This document shows, in pieces, positions 32,420 through 42,561 of a stretch of DNA of 64,000 nucleotides; the stretch's first letter is position 1, and each line of letters starts with the position of its first letter. Source of the DNA: Betaproteobacteria bacterium (GTDB taxonomy: Bacteria; Pseudomonadota; Gammaproteobacteria; Burkholderiales; Ga0077523); assembly GCA_025350245.1 (NCBI GenBank), contig JANXYG010000004.1, forward strand, positions 45,082-109,081, in the 5' to 3' direction. A program made the translations under genes and the position numbers. Under the pieces are notes generated by a model. That model saw nothing but the letters and a program-made list of their open reading frames with translations, made no database searches and was not told the origin of the DNA.

Positions 32420-33187
32420 CTAGAACCGGTTCTTCCATTCACGCAGGACAGTAAAGGCATCGACGGGAGTGGCGAGCAGCCGGTTGGCGTGTCGGGCCGC
32501 CGCAGCTGCGATCTCCGGGCGGTGGACGCGGAGAAATGGATTGGTGTCGAGTTCGGTCGTGATGGTCGACGGCAGCGACGGCGTGCCCGCGTCGCGCGCC
32601 GCCCGCACGTCGCGCTCGCGATCGGCGAGGTCGAGGTTGTCCGGGTCGACCGTCCGTGCAAAGCGGATATTCGCCGCCGTGTATTCATGTGTGCAATAGA
32701 CCCGGGTGGGCCCCGGCAGCGCCGCGAACTTGGCGAGCGACGCCATCATCTGCGCGGGGGTACCTTCGAAAAGCCTGCCGCATCCCGCCGAGAACAGCGT
32801 GTCGCCGCAGAACAGGATCCCGGGCGCGAAATAGGCGATATGGCCAGCCGTATGCCCAGGAACATCGAGTATCCGGAAAGTGACGTCGAGAGCGTCGACC
32901 ACCACCGTATCGCCCTCCCGCAGCGCCCTGGTGCGGCCCGGTATCGTCTCCGACGCGGGGCCGAAGACCGGTACGTTATACTCGGCCAACAGCGCTTCGA
33001 CACCACCGACATGGTCGGCGTGATGGTGCGTGACCAATATGGCGCGCAAGCGCAGTCGTTCTTGCTTGAGGTAGGCGAAGACCGGTTCGGCGTCCCCGGG
33101 GTCGACCACCAGCGCATCGGTGGCGTTGCGCAGACACCAGATGTAGTTGTCCAAGAACGCCGGTAGGGGGATGACTTGATTCAGCAT
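32420..33187 (-). CDS. gloB: Hydroxyacylglutathione hydrolase (glyoxalase II)
   Basis: DNYIWCLRNATDALVVDPGDAEPV...LVTHHHADHVGGVEAL...FCGDTLFSAGCGRLFEGTPAQM. Confidence 0.96.
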   Translation of the reverse strand: MLNQVIPLPAFLDNYIWCLRNATDALVVDPGDAEPVFAYLKQERLRLRAILVTHHHADHVGGVEALLAEYNVPVFGPASETIPGRTRALREGDTVVVDALDVTFRILDVPGHTAGHIAYFAPGILFCGDTLFSAGCGRLFEGTPAQMMASLAKFAALPGPTRVYCTHEYTAANIRFARTVDPDNLDLADRERDVRAARDAGTPSLPSTITTELDTNPFLRVHRPEIAAAAARHANRLLATPVDAFTVLREWKNRF

Positions 33188-33226
33188 GATGCACCGGAGT
33201 GTCGGTCGGCGGAGGATGGCGTGTCA

Positions 33227-34000
33227 ATGCAGCCGGATGGCGACAGTCTCGCCCGCTGGTTCCAGACCCCGCTGGGCGAACGGCTGCTCGAACGGGAGCA
33301 GGCGTGGTACGACGCCGAACTCGCCGATGTATTCGGCTTCAATGCGTTGCAGCTCGGCTTGGCCAAATTTGATTTCCTGCGCGCCAACCGGATTCCCATG
33401 CGGGCACGGGTGGCTCTCGATGGCCCGATGCAATTGCGTGCCGATGTCGCCGAACTCCCGATCGCCTCCGGGGAGGTCGACCTTGTGGTCCTGCCGCACA
33501 CCCTCGAATTCAGTCCCAATCCGCACCAGGTGTTGCGCGAAACCCAGCGCATCCTGCGCCCGGAGGGACATGTCCTGATCTCCTGTTTCAACCCCTGGAG
33601 CCTCTGGGGGCTGGCGCGCCTGTTCCGCGGGCGCAGCGGTGACTACCCCTGGTGCGGACAGTTCATCGGCCTGCCGCGCATCAAGGATTGGCTGGCGCTG
33701 CTGGGGTTCGACTCCGTGGCCGGCCGCATGACGGCCTACACGCCGCCGCTGCGCGGTGATCAGTGGCAGCAGCGGTTGCGCTTCATGGAGCCGGCAGGCG
33801 ATCGCTGGTGGCCGTTCGCCGGCGGCGTGTATTTTCTGCACGGGATCAAGCGCGTCAGCGGCATCCGCCTGATCACCCCGCGCTGGAAGATGGCCACCGC
33901 GCGCAAGAAGATACTCGCGCCTGTTCCCCATCGCTTGTCCGACAGCCGATGCGAACCGCGGCGCGGCGCACCACACCATCGTGTTTCAGAGGATCGATGA
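33227..34000 (+). CDS. SAM-dependent methyltransferase domain protein
   Basis: [46 protein letters not shown]. Confidence 0.88.
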   Translation: MQPDGDSLARWFQTPLGERLLEREQAWYDAELADVFGFNALQLGLAKFDFLRANRIPMRARVALDGPMQLRADVAELPIASGEVDLVVLPHTLEFSPNPHQVLRETQRILRPEGHVLISCFNPWSLWGLARLFRGRSGDYPWCGQFIGLPRIKDWLALLGFDSVAGRMTAYTPPLRGDQWQQRLRFMEPAGDRWWPFAGGVYFLHGIKRVSGIRLITPRWKMATARKKILAPVPHRLSDSRCEPRRGAPHHRVSEDR

Positions 34001-34449
34001 GCGACCACGTTGAGATTTACACCGACGGCGCATGCAAGGGAAACCCCGGTGTCGGCGGATGGGGCGCCTGGTTGCGCAATGGCGGCAACGAGACCGAGCT
34101 GTTCGGCGGTGAACGACACACCACCAACAACCGCATGGAACTGCTGGCCGTCATCGAGGCGCTGTCGACCCTGTCGCCGCCTGCCAACGTGCGCCTTCAT
34201 ACCGATTCGCAGTACGTCCAGAAGGGCATCAGCGAGTGGATTCACTCGTGGAAGCGGCGCGGCTGGCGAACTTCCGACGGCAAGCCGGTCAAGAACGTCG
34301 ATCTGTGGCAGCGGCTGGATGCCGTCTCGGCACGGCACAAGATCGAGTGGGTATGGGTTCGAGGCCATGCTGGCGATCCCGGCAACGAACGCGCCGACCA
34401 GCTCGCCAATCGCGGTGTGGCGTCGATCGGCAACGGTCCCGGTTCATGA
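33997..34449 (+). CDS. rnhA: Ribonuclease HI
   Basis: [52 protein letters not shown]. Confidence 0.97.
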   Translation: MSDHVEIYTDGACKGNPGVGGWGAWLRNGGNETELFGGERHTTNNRMELLAVIEALSTLSPPANVRLHTDSQYVQKGISEWIHSWKRRGWRTSDGKPVKNVDLWQRLDAVSARHKIEWVWVRGHAGDPGNERADQLANRGVASIGNGPGS

Positions 34450-35147
34450 GACAGATCGTTCTCGATACCGAGACCACCGGCCTGGATCCGGCGCTGGGGC
34501 ACCGCATCGTCGAGGTTGCCGGCGTCGAGCTGCGCAACCGGCAGGTGAGTTCGCGCGATTTTCATCGCTACCTCAATCCCGGCCGCGCCAGTGACCCGGG
34601 TGCGCTCGAGGTGCACGGACTGACCGAGGATTTCCTGCGGGAGCAGCCGACATTTCGCGACATCGTTGCCGACTTCCTCGACTTCGTCGCCGATGCCGAG
34701 CTGATCATTCACAACGCGCCGTTCGATGTGGCGTTTCTCGACCGTGAGCTGGCGCTGCTCGACCTTCCGCCCTTGTCCACCCACGTCGCCGGGGTCACCG
34801 ACACGCTGCGTCTGGCGAAGCAGCTTCACCCCGGCAAGCGCAACAGCCTCGATGCGCTGTGCGAGCGCTATGGCGTCGACAACACTGCGCGCACGCTGCA
34901 CGGCGCGTTGCTGGATGCGCGCTTGCTGGCCGATGTGTATCTGGCGATGACCCGCGGGCAGGACAGCCTGATCATCGACCTCGGCGACACCCGCTCGACG
35001 GTTGGCCAGGTGCCGTTGCAAATGGGCACCCTCGATCTGGTGGTGCTGCCGGCCAGCGATGTGGAGCTGGTTGCGCATGCCCTATACCTCAACGATCTCG
35101 ACCAGGCTTCCGGCAACAAGTGCGTCTGGAAGCACCTCACCGTGTAG
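34446..35147 (+). CDS. dnaQ: DNA polymerase III epsilon subunit
   Basis: [32 protein letters not shown]...[21 protein letters not shown] overlap with rnhA. Confidence 0.96.
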   Translation: MRQIVLDTETTGLDPALGHRIVEVAGVELRNRQVSSRDFHRYLNPGRASDPGALEVHGLTEDFLREQPTFRDIVADFLDFVADAELIIHNAPFDVAFLDRELALLDLPPLSTHVAGVTDTLRLAKQLHPGKRNSLDALCERYGVDNTARTLHGALLDARLLADVYLAMTRGQDSLIIDLGDTRSTVGQVPLQMGTLDLVVLPASDVELVAHALYLNDLDQASGNKCVWKHLTV

Positions 35148-35186
35148 GGTCGTGACGCCGGTCCCGGATCGCGGGCCCGCACCGGC

Positions 35187-36182
35187 TCACGGCAGGACGC
35201 GGATGCCCTTGAGCAGGTCGAGGGTGTACGCCTTCCGGTAGTCGACATCGGTACGCACCAGCCCGGCCCCGACCATGAAATGGTAGGTCTGTTTCCAGCG
35301 GGCGTCGGTCATCGACAGGATGCCCTGGGTGCCCGCTTCGCCGCCGGTCACCAGCGAGTAGCTCTTCATGCGGTCGACGCTGAAGGCGAGCAGCGCATCC
35401 TCGACCTCGGGGTTGGCCTTGCGCACCAGTGTATTGCCCGGCGCAGGGTTGGCGAGGTAGCTCTTCCAGCCCTCTGCCGTTGCTCGCAGGAAGCGGGTGA
35501 GGGCATCGCGTCGCTCGTGCAATACCTTGTCCGTGGTCACCAGGGTCTGCGCATAGGGCGGATAACCCTGATCGGCCAGCAGGAACACATTGGGCTTGAT
35601 GCCCGCCTTCTCGATGGAGTATGGCTCCGAAGTGGCATAGCCTTGCTGAGCGACATTGCCGTCGACCAGGAACTGCTGGACGCTGAAGGCATAGGGGCGC
35701 TTCTGGGCGTCGGTGAATCCGTACTTGTTCTTGAGCCAGGGCCAGAACGTGGTCTCGCTCGCCTGACCGATGAGCAGCGTGCGCGATTTCAGGTCCGCCA
35801 TCGTCTTGACGTCGGGATGCGCGATCAGAGCTGCCGGGTCTTTCTGGAAGGTGGCGCCGATGGTGACCACCGGCAGGCCCTGTTCGACCGCCTTGATCGT
35901 CTGCAGGTCGTAGCCCATGACCACGTCGGCGCGGCCCGCGAGCAGCAACTGCATCACGTTCACCTGGGGCCCGCCCATGCGCACCTCCACGTCCAGGCCG
36001 TTGCGCCGGTAGATGCCCTCGGCCAGCGCCTGATAGAAGCCGCCGTGCTCGGCCTGGGCATACCAGTTGGTGATGAAAACGAATTTTTCGGAAGTCTGGG
36101 CGCGGGCCGGCATCGCAGCGACGATGCCCAGCACCAACGCGGCGAAAAAACCCTTCCAGCGCGACGCGAACGAGGGATTCAT
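35187..36182 (-). CDS. ABC transporter substrate-binding protein (NitT/TauT, THI5-like)
   Basis: KFVFITNWYAQAEHGGFYQALAEGIYRRNGLDVEVRMGGPQVNVMQLLLAGRADVVMGYD. Confidence 0.87.
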   Translation of the reverse strand: MNPSFASRWKGFFAALVLGIVAAMPARAQTSEKFVFITNWYAQAEHGGFYQALAEGIYRRNGLDVEVRMGGPQVNVMQLLLAGRADVVMGYDLQTIKAVEQGLPVVTIGATFQKDPAALIAHPDVKTMADLKSRTLLIGQASETTFWPWLKNKYGFTDAQKRPYAFSVQQFLVDGNVAQQGYATSEPYSIEKAGIKPNVFLLADQGYPPYAQTLVTTDKVLHERRDALTRFLRATAEGWKSYLANPAPGNTLVRKANPEVEDALLAFSVDRMKSYSLVTGGEAGTQGILSMTDARWKQTYHFMVGAGLVRTDVDYRKAYTLDLLKGIRVLP

Positions 36183-36235
36183 GATGGTCCTTTCAGCGTG
36201 ATCGACCGCCATGATGCTGACATGGCGGGCGCGAC

Positions 36236-37024
36236 TCAAGCAGCGATGGTGCTCTCGTGCCAACGACGCAGCGTCAGCCACGCGAGCAGGCTCGCCGCGG
36301 CGAACAGCGCCACGCCCGTGGCGGTGATGAGTACGAGCGCGGCGAACAGGCGCGGGATGTTGAGCTGAAGCCCGGCTTGCAGGATCTGATAGGCCAGACC
36401 GGAGGCGGTGCCGCCGGTCCCGGCGACGAACTCGGCCACCACCGCGCCGATCAGCGACAGACCACTCGAGACCTTGAGGCCGGCAAAGAAATACGGCAGC
36501 GCCGACGGTACCCGCAGCCTGAACAGCGTCTGCCAGCGGCTGGCGCGATTCATCCGGAACAGGTCGAGCAGCCCGCGGTCGACGCTGCGCAGGCCGAGCG
36601 TGGTGTTGGCGATCATCGGAAACAGCGCCACGATGGTGGCGCAGATCACCAGCGCCGGCAGCGGATCGCGCACCCAGATGATGATCAGCGGGGCGATCGC
36701 CACGATCGGCGTCACCTGCAGCAGCACCGCGTAAGGCAGGAGGCTCATCTCCACCGCACGGCTTTGCACGAACACGAAGGCCGTTGCCACGCCCAGAACC
36801 ACCGCGGCCAGCAACGCCAGCAGCGCGATACTCAGGGTGACCAGCAGCGACGCTGACAGCAGCGACCAGTCGGCCACCAGCGTTTTCGCCACCAGCCACG
36901 GGCCGGGAACCAGATACGACGGCACGTCGAACACGGTGACAAGACCTTGCCAAAACAGGATCACGACGACGCCGACCCCGAGAGGCGCGAGCACCAGCGA
37001 CCAGCGGTTGGTACCGGCGCTCAT
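36236..37024 (-). CDS. ABC transporter permease (NitT/TauT type)
   Basis: Hydrophobic permease; FPMIANTTLGLRSVDRGLLDLFRMNRASRWQTLFRLRVPSALPYFFAGLKVSSGLSLIGAVVAEF. Confidence 0.9.
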   Translation of the reverse strand: MSAGTNRWSLVLAPLGVGVVVILFWQGLVTVFDVPSYLVPGPWLVAKTLVADWSLLSASLLVTLSIALLALLAAVVLGVATAFVFVQSRAVEMSLLPYAVLLQVTPIVAIAPLIIIWVRDPLPALVICATIVALFPMIANTTLGLRSVDRGLLDLFRMNRASRWQTLFRLRVPSALPYFFAGLKVSSGLSLIGAVVAEFVAGTGGTASGLAYQILQAGLQLNIPRLFAALVLITATGVALFAAASLLAWLTLRRWHESTIAA

Positions 37025-37785
37025 GCCGCCCCCGCCCGCAGCATCAAGCTCTGCAACTGGCCGCACAACGCGGCAAAACGAGCACTCAGGCGAAAGCCGT
37101 CGTCGCGTGGATGCGGCTCATCGATCACCAGTTCGGCGGCGATGCGTCCCGGCCGTGGCGACATCACCAGCACCCGGGACGACACGAACACCGCTTCGAC
37201 CAGGCTGTGGGTGACGAACAGAGTGGTGAACCGGCGTTCCTGCCAAAGGTCGAGCAATTCCCGGTCGAGCCGTCCGCGGGTGATCTCGTCGAGTGCGCCG
37301 AAGGGCTCGTCCATCAACAGCAGGCGTGGCGCTATCACCAGCGCCCGCGCGATCGACGCCCGCATCTGCATGCCGCCCGACAGTTCACGCGGCAACGCCT
37401 GCGCAAAGTCCGACAGCCCGACTCTCGCCAGTGCTTCCGCGACGCGCGCCTCCCGGTCGGTTGCGGGCGCGCCGGCGAGTTCGAGCGGCAACGCCACATT
37501 TTTTGCCACCCTGGCCCAGGGCATGAGCGTCGCGGACTGGAATACGAACGCCGTGGCGTCTTCGTCGGCGCGCCGCACGGCGCCCTGGCTGGGCGCGACC
37601 AGCCCGGCCGCGATGCGTAGCAGGGTGCTCTTCCCGCAGCCCGACGGCCCGATGAAGGTCAGGAACTCGGCGCGCCGGACCAGAAGGTCGACGGTGTCGA
37701 GGGCGCGAACGCCGTTGGCGTGAACATGCGATACCTGAGACAACTCGAGGGCGGTGGCAGGACCGTCGTCCGTCACTTTGTGCAT
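37021..37785 (-). CDS. ABC transporter ATP-binding protein (NitT/TauT type)
   Basis: GPSGCGKSTLLRIAAGL...LSGGMQMRASIARAL...LLMDEPFGALDEITR. Confidence 0.93.
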   Translation of the reverse strand: MHKVTDDGPATALELSQVSHVHANGVRALDTVDLLVRRAEFLTFIGPSGCGKSTLLRIAAGLVAPSQGAVRRADEDATAFVFQSATLMPWARVAKNVALPLELAGAPATDREARVAEALARVGLSDFAQALPRELSGGMQMRASIARALVIAPRLLLMDEPFGALDEITRGRLDRELLDLWQERRFTTLFVTHSLVEAVFVSSRVLVMSPRPGRIAAELVIDEPHPRDDGFRLSARFAALCGQLQSLMLRAGAA

Positions 37786-37806
37786 GCTGCTCCAGGCTTG
37801 CGATAG

Positions 37807-38214
37807 ATGGACGGCCGCAACTTTGGCATATTCAGGCGCATTCGATCGAAAATAACCGGCAAGAAAACCAGGCGAGTCGACATCACCCGCGCCGAGAACG
37901 GCATCACCATCGTCAGTCTTGCCGGACGCCTCGACCTCGAGGGCGCCCGTGATCTCGAAAGCACGTACACGTTGGAGACCACCACCCGGCGCGCTCTCAT
38001 CGTCGTGAACCTCGCCGCGGTCAGATTTCTCGCGTCGATCGGTATCCGCACATTGCTGGTCAGTGCCCGCGCGCAGGGCCAGTGCGGCGGCAAGCTGGTG
38101 TTGGCGGGGGCCGATCCGCTGGTGCGCACGGTGATCGAGACCGCCGGCGTGGATCAACTCATTCCCACCTTCGCGACCGTCGGCCTGGCGGAAGCAGCGC
38201 TGCTGAACGGCTGA
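37807..38214 (+). CDS. STAS-domain protein (anti-sigma factor antagonist)
   Basis: GITIVSLAGRLDLEGARDLE...ALIVVNLAAVRFLASIGIRTLLVSARAQGQCGGKLVLAGADPLVRTVIETAGVDQLIPTF. Confidence 0.88.
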   Translation: MDGRNFGIFRRIRSKITGKKTRRVDITRAENGITIVSLAGRLDLEGARDLESTYTLETTTRRALIVVNLAAVRFLASIGIRTLLVSARAQGQCGGKLVLAGADPLVRTVIETAGVDQLIPTFATVGLAEAALLNG

Positions 38215-38226
38215 CGGCGCCGCGCC

Positions 38227-39690
38227 GTGCGCCGTCTGGTCCTTGCGAGCGACGCCGACGCCGTGCTTGCGGCGAGTGCGTGGCTGCGCGCCCTCGCCCA
38301 AGACGAACGACTGTCCCACGACACCGAGTTTCGGCTCGACCTGTGCCTGACCGAGCTCGTCAGCAATACCGTGGCCCATGCCCATGCCGGCGGCGCATCG
38401 CATCGAAGTCGACATCGTGCTCGATCCCGAAGCCGTGTCGGTACGTCTTGCGGACGACGGCGCGCCATTCGAACCGTTCGCGGCCGAGACGGCCGCATTG
38501 CCCCGGTGCCTGGCCGAGGCTGAACCGGGCGGTGCCGGTCTGCGTCTGGTGCGCGAATTCTGCGATAGCGTGAGCTACCGCCGCGATGGACCGCACAACA
38601 TCGTCGAGTTCGCGGTCCTGCGCGCCCGGCCGCGCGCCCCCGCCACGAGCCCGCCCGGCGAGGTCGGGGCAGATGCGGCAACATCCCTGATCCGCGCCAT
38701 GTCGCGCTGCGATCTGTTTCGCGATCTCCCCATGGACCAGCTCGAAGCGATCGCGGCGCAGGGCAGCGTGCGCACGGCGCACGAGATGGCGAAGTCCTGC
38801 TGCGTCCCGGCGACACCAACCGGCACGTGGCGGTGGTGCTCGAAGGCGCATTGTCGATCCACCTCGACACCGACAGCGCCGACGAGGCGCTCGTCATCGG
38901 CACCGGCGAATGCGTCGGCGAGATGTCCGTGGTCGATGCGAGCCCGGTGTCGGCCCTTGGTGACCGCTCGCGGGGACTGCCGCATCCCTGTTGATCGAGG
39001 CCGAGGCGTTCCTGAACCATGTACTGCCGCTGCCGTCGGTGGCGACCTGTTCGATGCGTTCTTCGTCGATCCCGATCACCTGTTCCTGGTGATCGGCGAT
39101 GTCTGCGGCAAGGGAATGCCGGCCGCGCTGTTCATGGTCAGGACGCTCACGCTGCTGCGAACCGAGGTGCAGGCGATCGCCAACGCCGCCACCGGTTCGG
39201 TCGCGACCTCGCTCGGGTCGATCATCGCCAGCGTGAACCGCACCCTGTTCGACGATCTGCAGGGTGAGTTGTTCGTGAGCCTGTGGTGCGGCGTGCTGGA
39301 AGTATCGTCCGGGCGCTTGTCGTGCCTCAATGCCGGCCATCTGCCGCCCCTGCTGCTGCGGTCGGGCCACATGCCGTCGCTCCTCGACGCCCGGCGCAAT
39401 CCGATCGTGGGTGTGGTGCCCGATCACGCCTTCGAAGCCTTCGACATCCGATTCGAAGCAGGCGATTCGCTGCTGCTCTACACGGACGGGGTGACCGAGG
39501 CGACAGCCTTGTCGGGCGACCTGTTCGGCGACGATCGACTATATGGGTTGGCCGTCGACAGCGACCGGGGTGCGGCGGAACGATTGCTCGATGTCGTGTT
39601 CGATGCCGTGATCCGGTTCACCGCCGATCAGGCCATGGCCGATGACCTGACGGCGATGTGTCTGCGGCTCGGACTATCGCCGTCGCTCGG
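38227..39690 (+). pseudogene. Disrupted multidomain regulator: HATPase (anti-sigma type) - cyclic-nucleotide-binding-like - PP2C/SpoIIE phosphatase
   Basis: HATPase part switches frame near 38380-38400; cNMP part (EVLLRPGDTNRHVAVVLEGALSIHLDTDSADEALVIGTGECVGEMSVVDASPVSA) lies in another frame; PP2C part (GGDLFDAFFVDPDHLFLVIGDVCGKGMPAALFMVRTL) resumes at about 39040. Confidence 0.75.
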
Positions 39691-39908
39691 CCTCTCAGTC
39701 GAGAGTGACCGCGATGTTTCGCTCGATGGCGGGAGGCGGTGGCGACGATCGTTCATGGTCGACAACATTGGCGACCAGGGGGCCGAGGCCTCTTCGCCGG
39801 GCAGGCGGTATGCTCCGTTCCTGCCCGGCGATGCGCATGCGTGGCGTCGCGGTGACGCCAGCGCCGTGCATCGGGTTGTCGACGGCCTCATTCTTCGGAG
39901 AACCCCCT

Positions 39909-40700
39909 ATGGATCTCAAGCTTGCGGACAAACTCGCCCTCGTTTCCGGCTCCAGCAAAGGCATCGGCCTGGCCATCGCCAGGACCCTGGCGGTGGAAGG
40001 CTGCCGGGTCATCATCAACGGGCGTTCACCCGATGCGGTCGCGGAGGGTGTGGCGAATATTCTCGGGGCCGCACCCGGCGCGGAGGTGCAGGCGTTCGTG
40101 GGCGACCTTTCCGTGGCCAGCGTCACGGCGGAAATGGTCGATCGATTTCCCACGGTCGATGTGCTGGTGAACAACCTGGGCATCTTCGAGCGCAAGGTAT
40201 TCGAGCAGATCGGCGACGACGACTGGCAGCGCTACTTCGATGTCAACGTGATGAGCGGTGTGCGGCTGTCGCGCGCCTACCTGGCCGGGATGAAGCAGCG
40301 CAACTGGGGCCGCATCGTGTTCATCAGCAGCGAGAGCGGTATCCAGATCCCGCCCGACATGATTCACTACGGCATGACCAAGACGGCGCAGCTCGCCGTA
40401 TCGCGCGGACTCGCCGAAACCTGTGCTGGCACGGGTGTCACGGTGAACGCGGTGCTGCCCGGCCCCACCTATTCCGACGGCAACAAGGCGGCAATCGCAA
40501 AGCGCGCGCCGGGCAAGCCACTGGCCGAAGTGGAGAAGGAATTCTTCGAGAAAGTGCGCCCGAGTTCGTTGTTGAAGCGCTACGCAACCGTCGACGAGGT
40601 CGCCAGCATGGTGGCCTATGTATGTAGTCCGCTGGCTTCGGCCACCAACGGCGCCGCCCTGCGCGTCGAGGGTGGCGTAGTCAGAGCCTGCTTCGGCTAG
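39909..40700 (+). CDS. SDR family oxidoreductase
   Basis: KLALVSGSSKGIGLAIARTLAVEGCRVIINGRS...NNLGIFERK...YGMTKTAQLAVSRGLAE. Confidence 0.93.
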   Translation: MDLKLADKLALVSGSSKGIGLAIARTLAVEGCRVIINGRSPDAVAEGVANILGAAPGAEVQAFVGDLSVASVTAEMVDRFPTVDVLVNNLGIFERKVFEQIGDDDWQRYFDVNVMSGVRLSRAYLAGMKQRNWGRIVFISSESGIQIPPDMIHYGMTKTAQLAVSRGLAETCAGTGVTVNAVLPGPTYSDGNKAAIAKRAPGKPLAEVEKEFFEKVRPSSLLKRYATVDEVASMVAYVCSPLASATNGAALRVEGGVVRACFG

Positions 40701-40707
40701 AGAGTTA

Positions 40708-40752
40708 CCCCCCCGGGCTGCGCTGCGTCTTTCCCCCTGTGGGCGCTGCCCC
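40708..40752. repeat. GC-rich intergenic repeat element, copy 3
   Basis: cccccccgggctgcgctgcgtctttccccctgtgggcgctgcccc, similar to copies at 4355 and 32352. Confidence 0.6.
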
Positions 40753-40787
40753 TTCACTCACAAAGCACTCTTCGCTCCGCTCCAAAG

Positions 40788-40815
40788 AAAACGGACCCTC
40801 GTGAGGCCCGTTTTT
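40788..40815. terminator. Bidirectional terminator-like hairpin
   Basis: AAAACGGaCC-ctcgtga-GGcCCGTTTTT. Confidence 0.75.
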
Positions 40816-40836
40816 GGTTTACTGCTGTCCGCAGCG

Positions 40837-40920
40837 TCAGGCTTTGCGGCGCCGCGCCAGCGCGCCGATGCCGATCAGGCCGGCAGCGAACAGCGCGTAG
40901 GTCGACGGTTCCGGCATCGG
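40837..40920 (-). pseudogene. Orphan PEP-CTERM C-terminal tail ([26 protein letters not shown])
   Basis: Reverse-strand reading CCG ATG CCG GAA CCG TCG ACC TAC ... CGG CGC CGC AAA GCC TGA; no PEP-CTERM gene body upstream, catalase sequence abuts it. Confidence 0.8.
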
Positions 40921-41715
40921 TCGCGATCTGGATCAATACGTTCCAGCGCGGAAAGTCGCCGCGGGCGATGGCGCCGAACAGGTCGCGCTGCGCATGGTCG
41001 GGGTCGGCGCCCGCGAGGCGAACGGCTTCGGCGGCGGGGAGATTCCTGATGCCCTGCTGTGTCTTCAGGTGCCACTTCACCCATGCGCGTTCGCCACCGG
41101 CGTCGATGAGGCTGAAGGTGTGGCTGCCGAAGCCGTCCATGTGGCGATAGCCGTCGGGTGTGCCGCGGTCTGAGAACAGCATCGTCACCTGATGCAGGCT
41201 TTCCGGCGCTCGGCTCCAGAAGTCCCACATCATCGCCGGCGATTTTAGGTTGGTTTGCGGATCGCGCTTCTGCGTGTGCACGAAGTCCGGAAACTTGATC
41301 GGATCCTTGATGAAGAACATCGGTGTGTTGTTGCCGACGAGGTCCCAGTTGCCTTCCTCGGTGTAGAAGCGGATGGCGAAGCCGCGCGGATCGCGCTCGG
41401 TATCGGCGCTGCCGCGTTCGCCGCCTACCGTAGAGAAGCGCACGAAGGTCTCGGTGGTCTTGCCGATGGCCGCGAACAGCTTGGCCTTGGTGTACTTCTG
41501 ATGTCGTGCGTGACGGTGAAGGTGCCGTGAGCGCCCGACCCCTTGGCGTGTACCACGCGCTCGGGAATGCGCTCGCGGTTGAAGTGCTGCAGCTTCTCGA
41601 TGAGGTGGAAATCCTGCAGCAAGACCGGCCCGCGCGCGCCGGCGGTGATCGAGTTCTGGTTGTCGGGGACGGGGATGCCGGAAGCGGTGGTAAGCGTGGA
41701 CAAGATGACGTTCCT
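40915..41715 (-). pseudogene. Truncated, frameshifted catalase
   Basis: [65 protein letters not shown] in one frame, then [69 protein letters not shown] in another; ends at [14 protein letters not shown], missing the C-terminal part. Confidence 0.85.
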
Positions 41716-41835
41716 TTTCGAAAGGTTCTCCGGCGGGCTACCGAGGCGCCCGCGTTGCCGCAACACTCGTATGAACAATCAATCCGGCCAGCATCGTCCC
41801 GAGAACCAGCGATGCCCCGACGGTGCCGAAGCCGA

Positions 41836-41858
41836 GACCACCGAAACTTTCGGTGGTC
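41836..41858. repeat. 23-bp perfect palindrome (11-bp arms, 1-nt centre)
   Basis: GACCACCGAAA-C-TTTCGGTGGTC. Confidence 0.95.
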
Positions 41859-42473
41859 GGCAAGTCCCCATCGCGTATTCGCTGAAGGTGCCGGGCACTG
41901 CCATTGACCCGAATGGCCGCTATGCGTTGCGGGCGACCATCACCGTGGGCGGAGAGCTGCGCTTCACCACCACGCGCCGCTATCCGGTGCTTACCCCCCC
42001 CGGGGGGCGTACCAGGCCGACTTGCGTCTGGATGCCGTGAGAGCGGGCACGGCGGCGGCTAGCCCTGAATCGAACCCGGATGCAATGGTCGGGGCGACGG
42101 CGGATCAAGAGACCCGTTCTACCGCCAACCCAAAAGATACCTACTGGAAGCTGATCGAGATCGACGGCGAAAAGGTGACCATGGTGGAGGGCCAGCGCCG
42201 GAAGTGCGTATGACGCTGGCGAGCCAGGACACCTGGGTGATCGGTTTCAGTGGGTGCCATCAATGGATGGGGAGCTTCCAGCAGGAGGGCGCCGAGCTGC
42301 GGTTCTCGCAGATGGCCGGCACCATGATGGCCTGCATGCCACCGCTGATGGACCTCGAACGCAAGGTGCTGAAGGTGATCGGCGCAACCACCGGCTATCG
42401 CATCGATGGCGAGCAGTTGACCGTTCTGGCGGACGGTCAGGCGCTGGCGCGGTTCGAGTCGGTGTACCTGAGA
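41850..42473 (+). pseudogene. YbaY-like plus META-domain (HslJ-like) protein, frameshifted
   Basis: FGGRQVPIAYSLKVPGTAIDPNGRYALRATITVGGELRFTTTRRYPVLT / TYWKLIEIDGEKVTMVEGQR / MTLASQDTWVIGFSGCHQWMGSFQQEGAELRFSQMAGTMMACMPPLMDLERK lie in different frames. Confidence 0.7.
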
Positions 42474-42561
42474 TGAGCCCGGCGCCCCCGGGGTCGATCG
42501 ACAGAAGAGAGATACCGACCACCCGGGGACGATGCCCGCCCGGGTGGTCGGGCCCGAGCCG

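Noticed and set aside
38378-40627. 749-aa ORF as one intact protein
   Set aside because: It runs through frameshifted regulator domains and then out of frame across the SDR gene at 39909.
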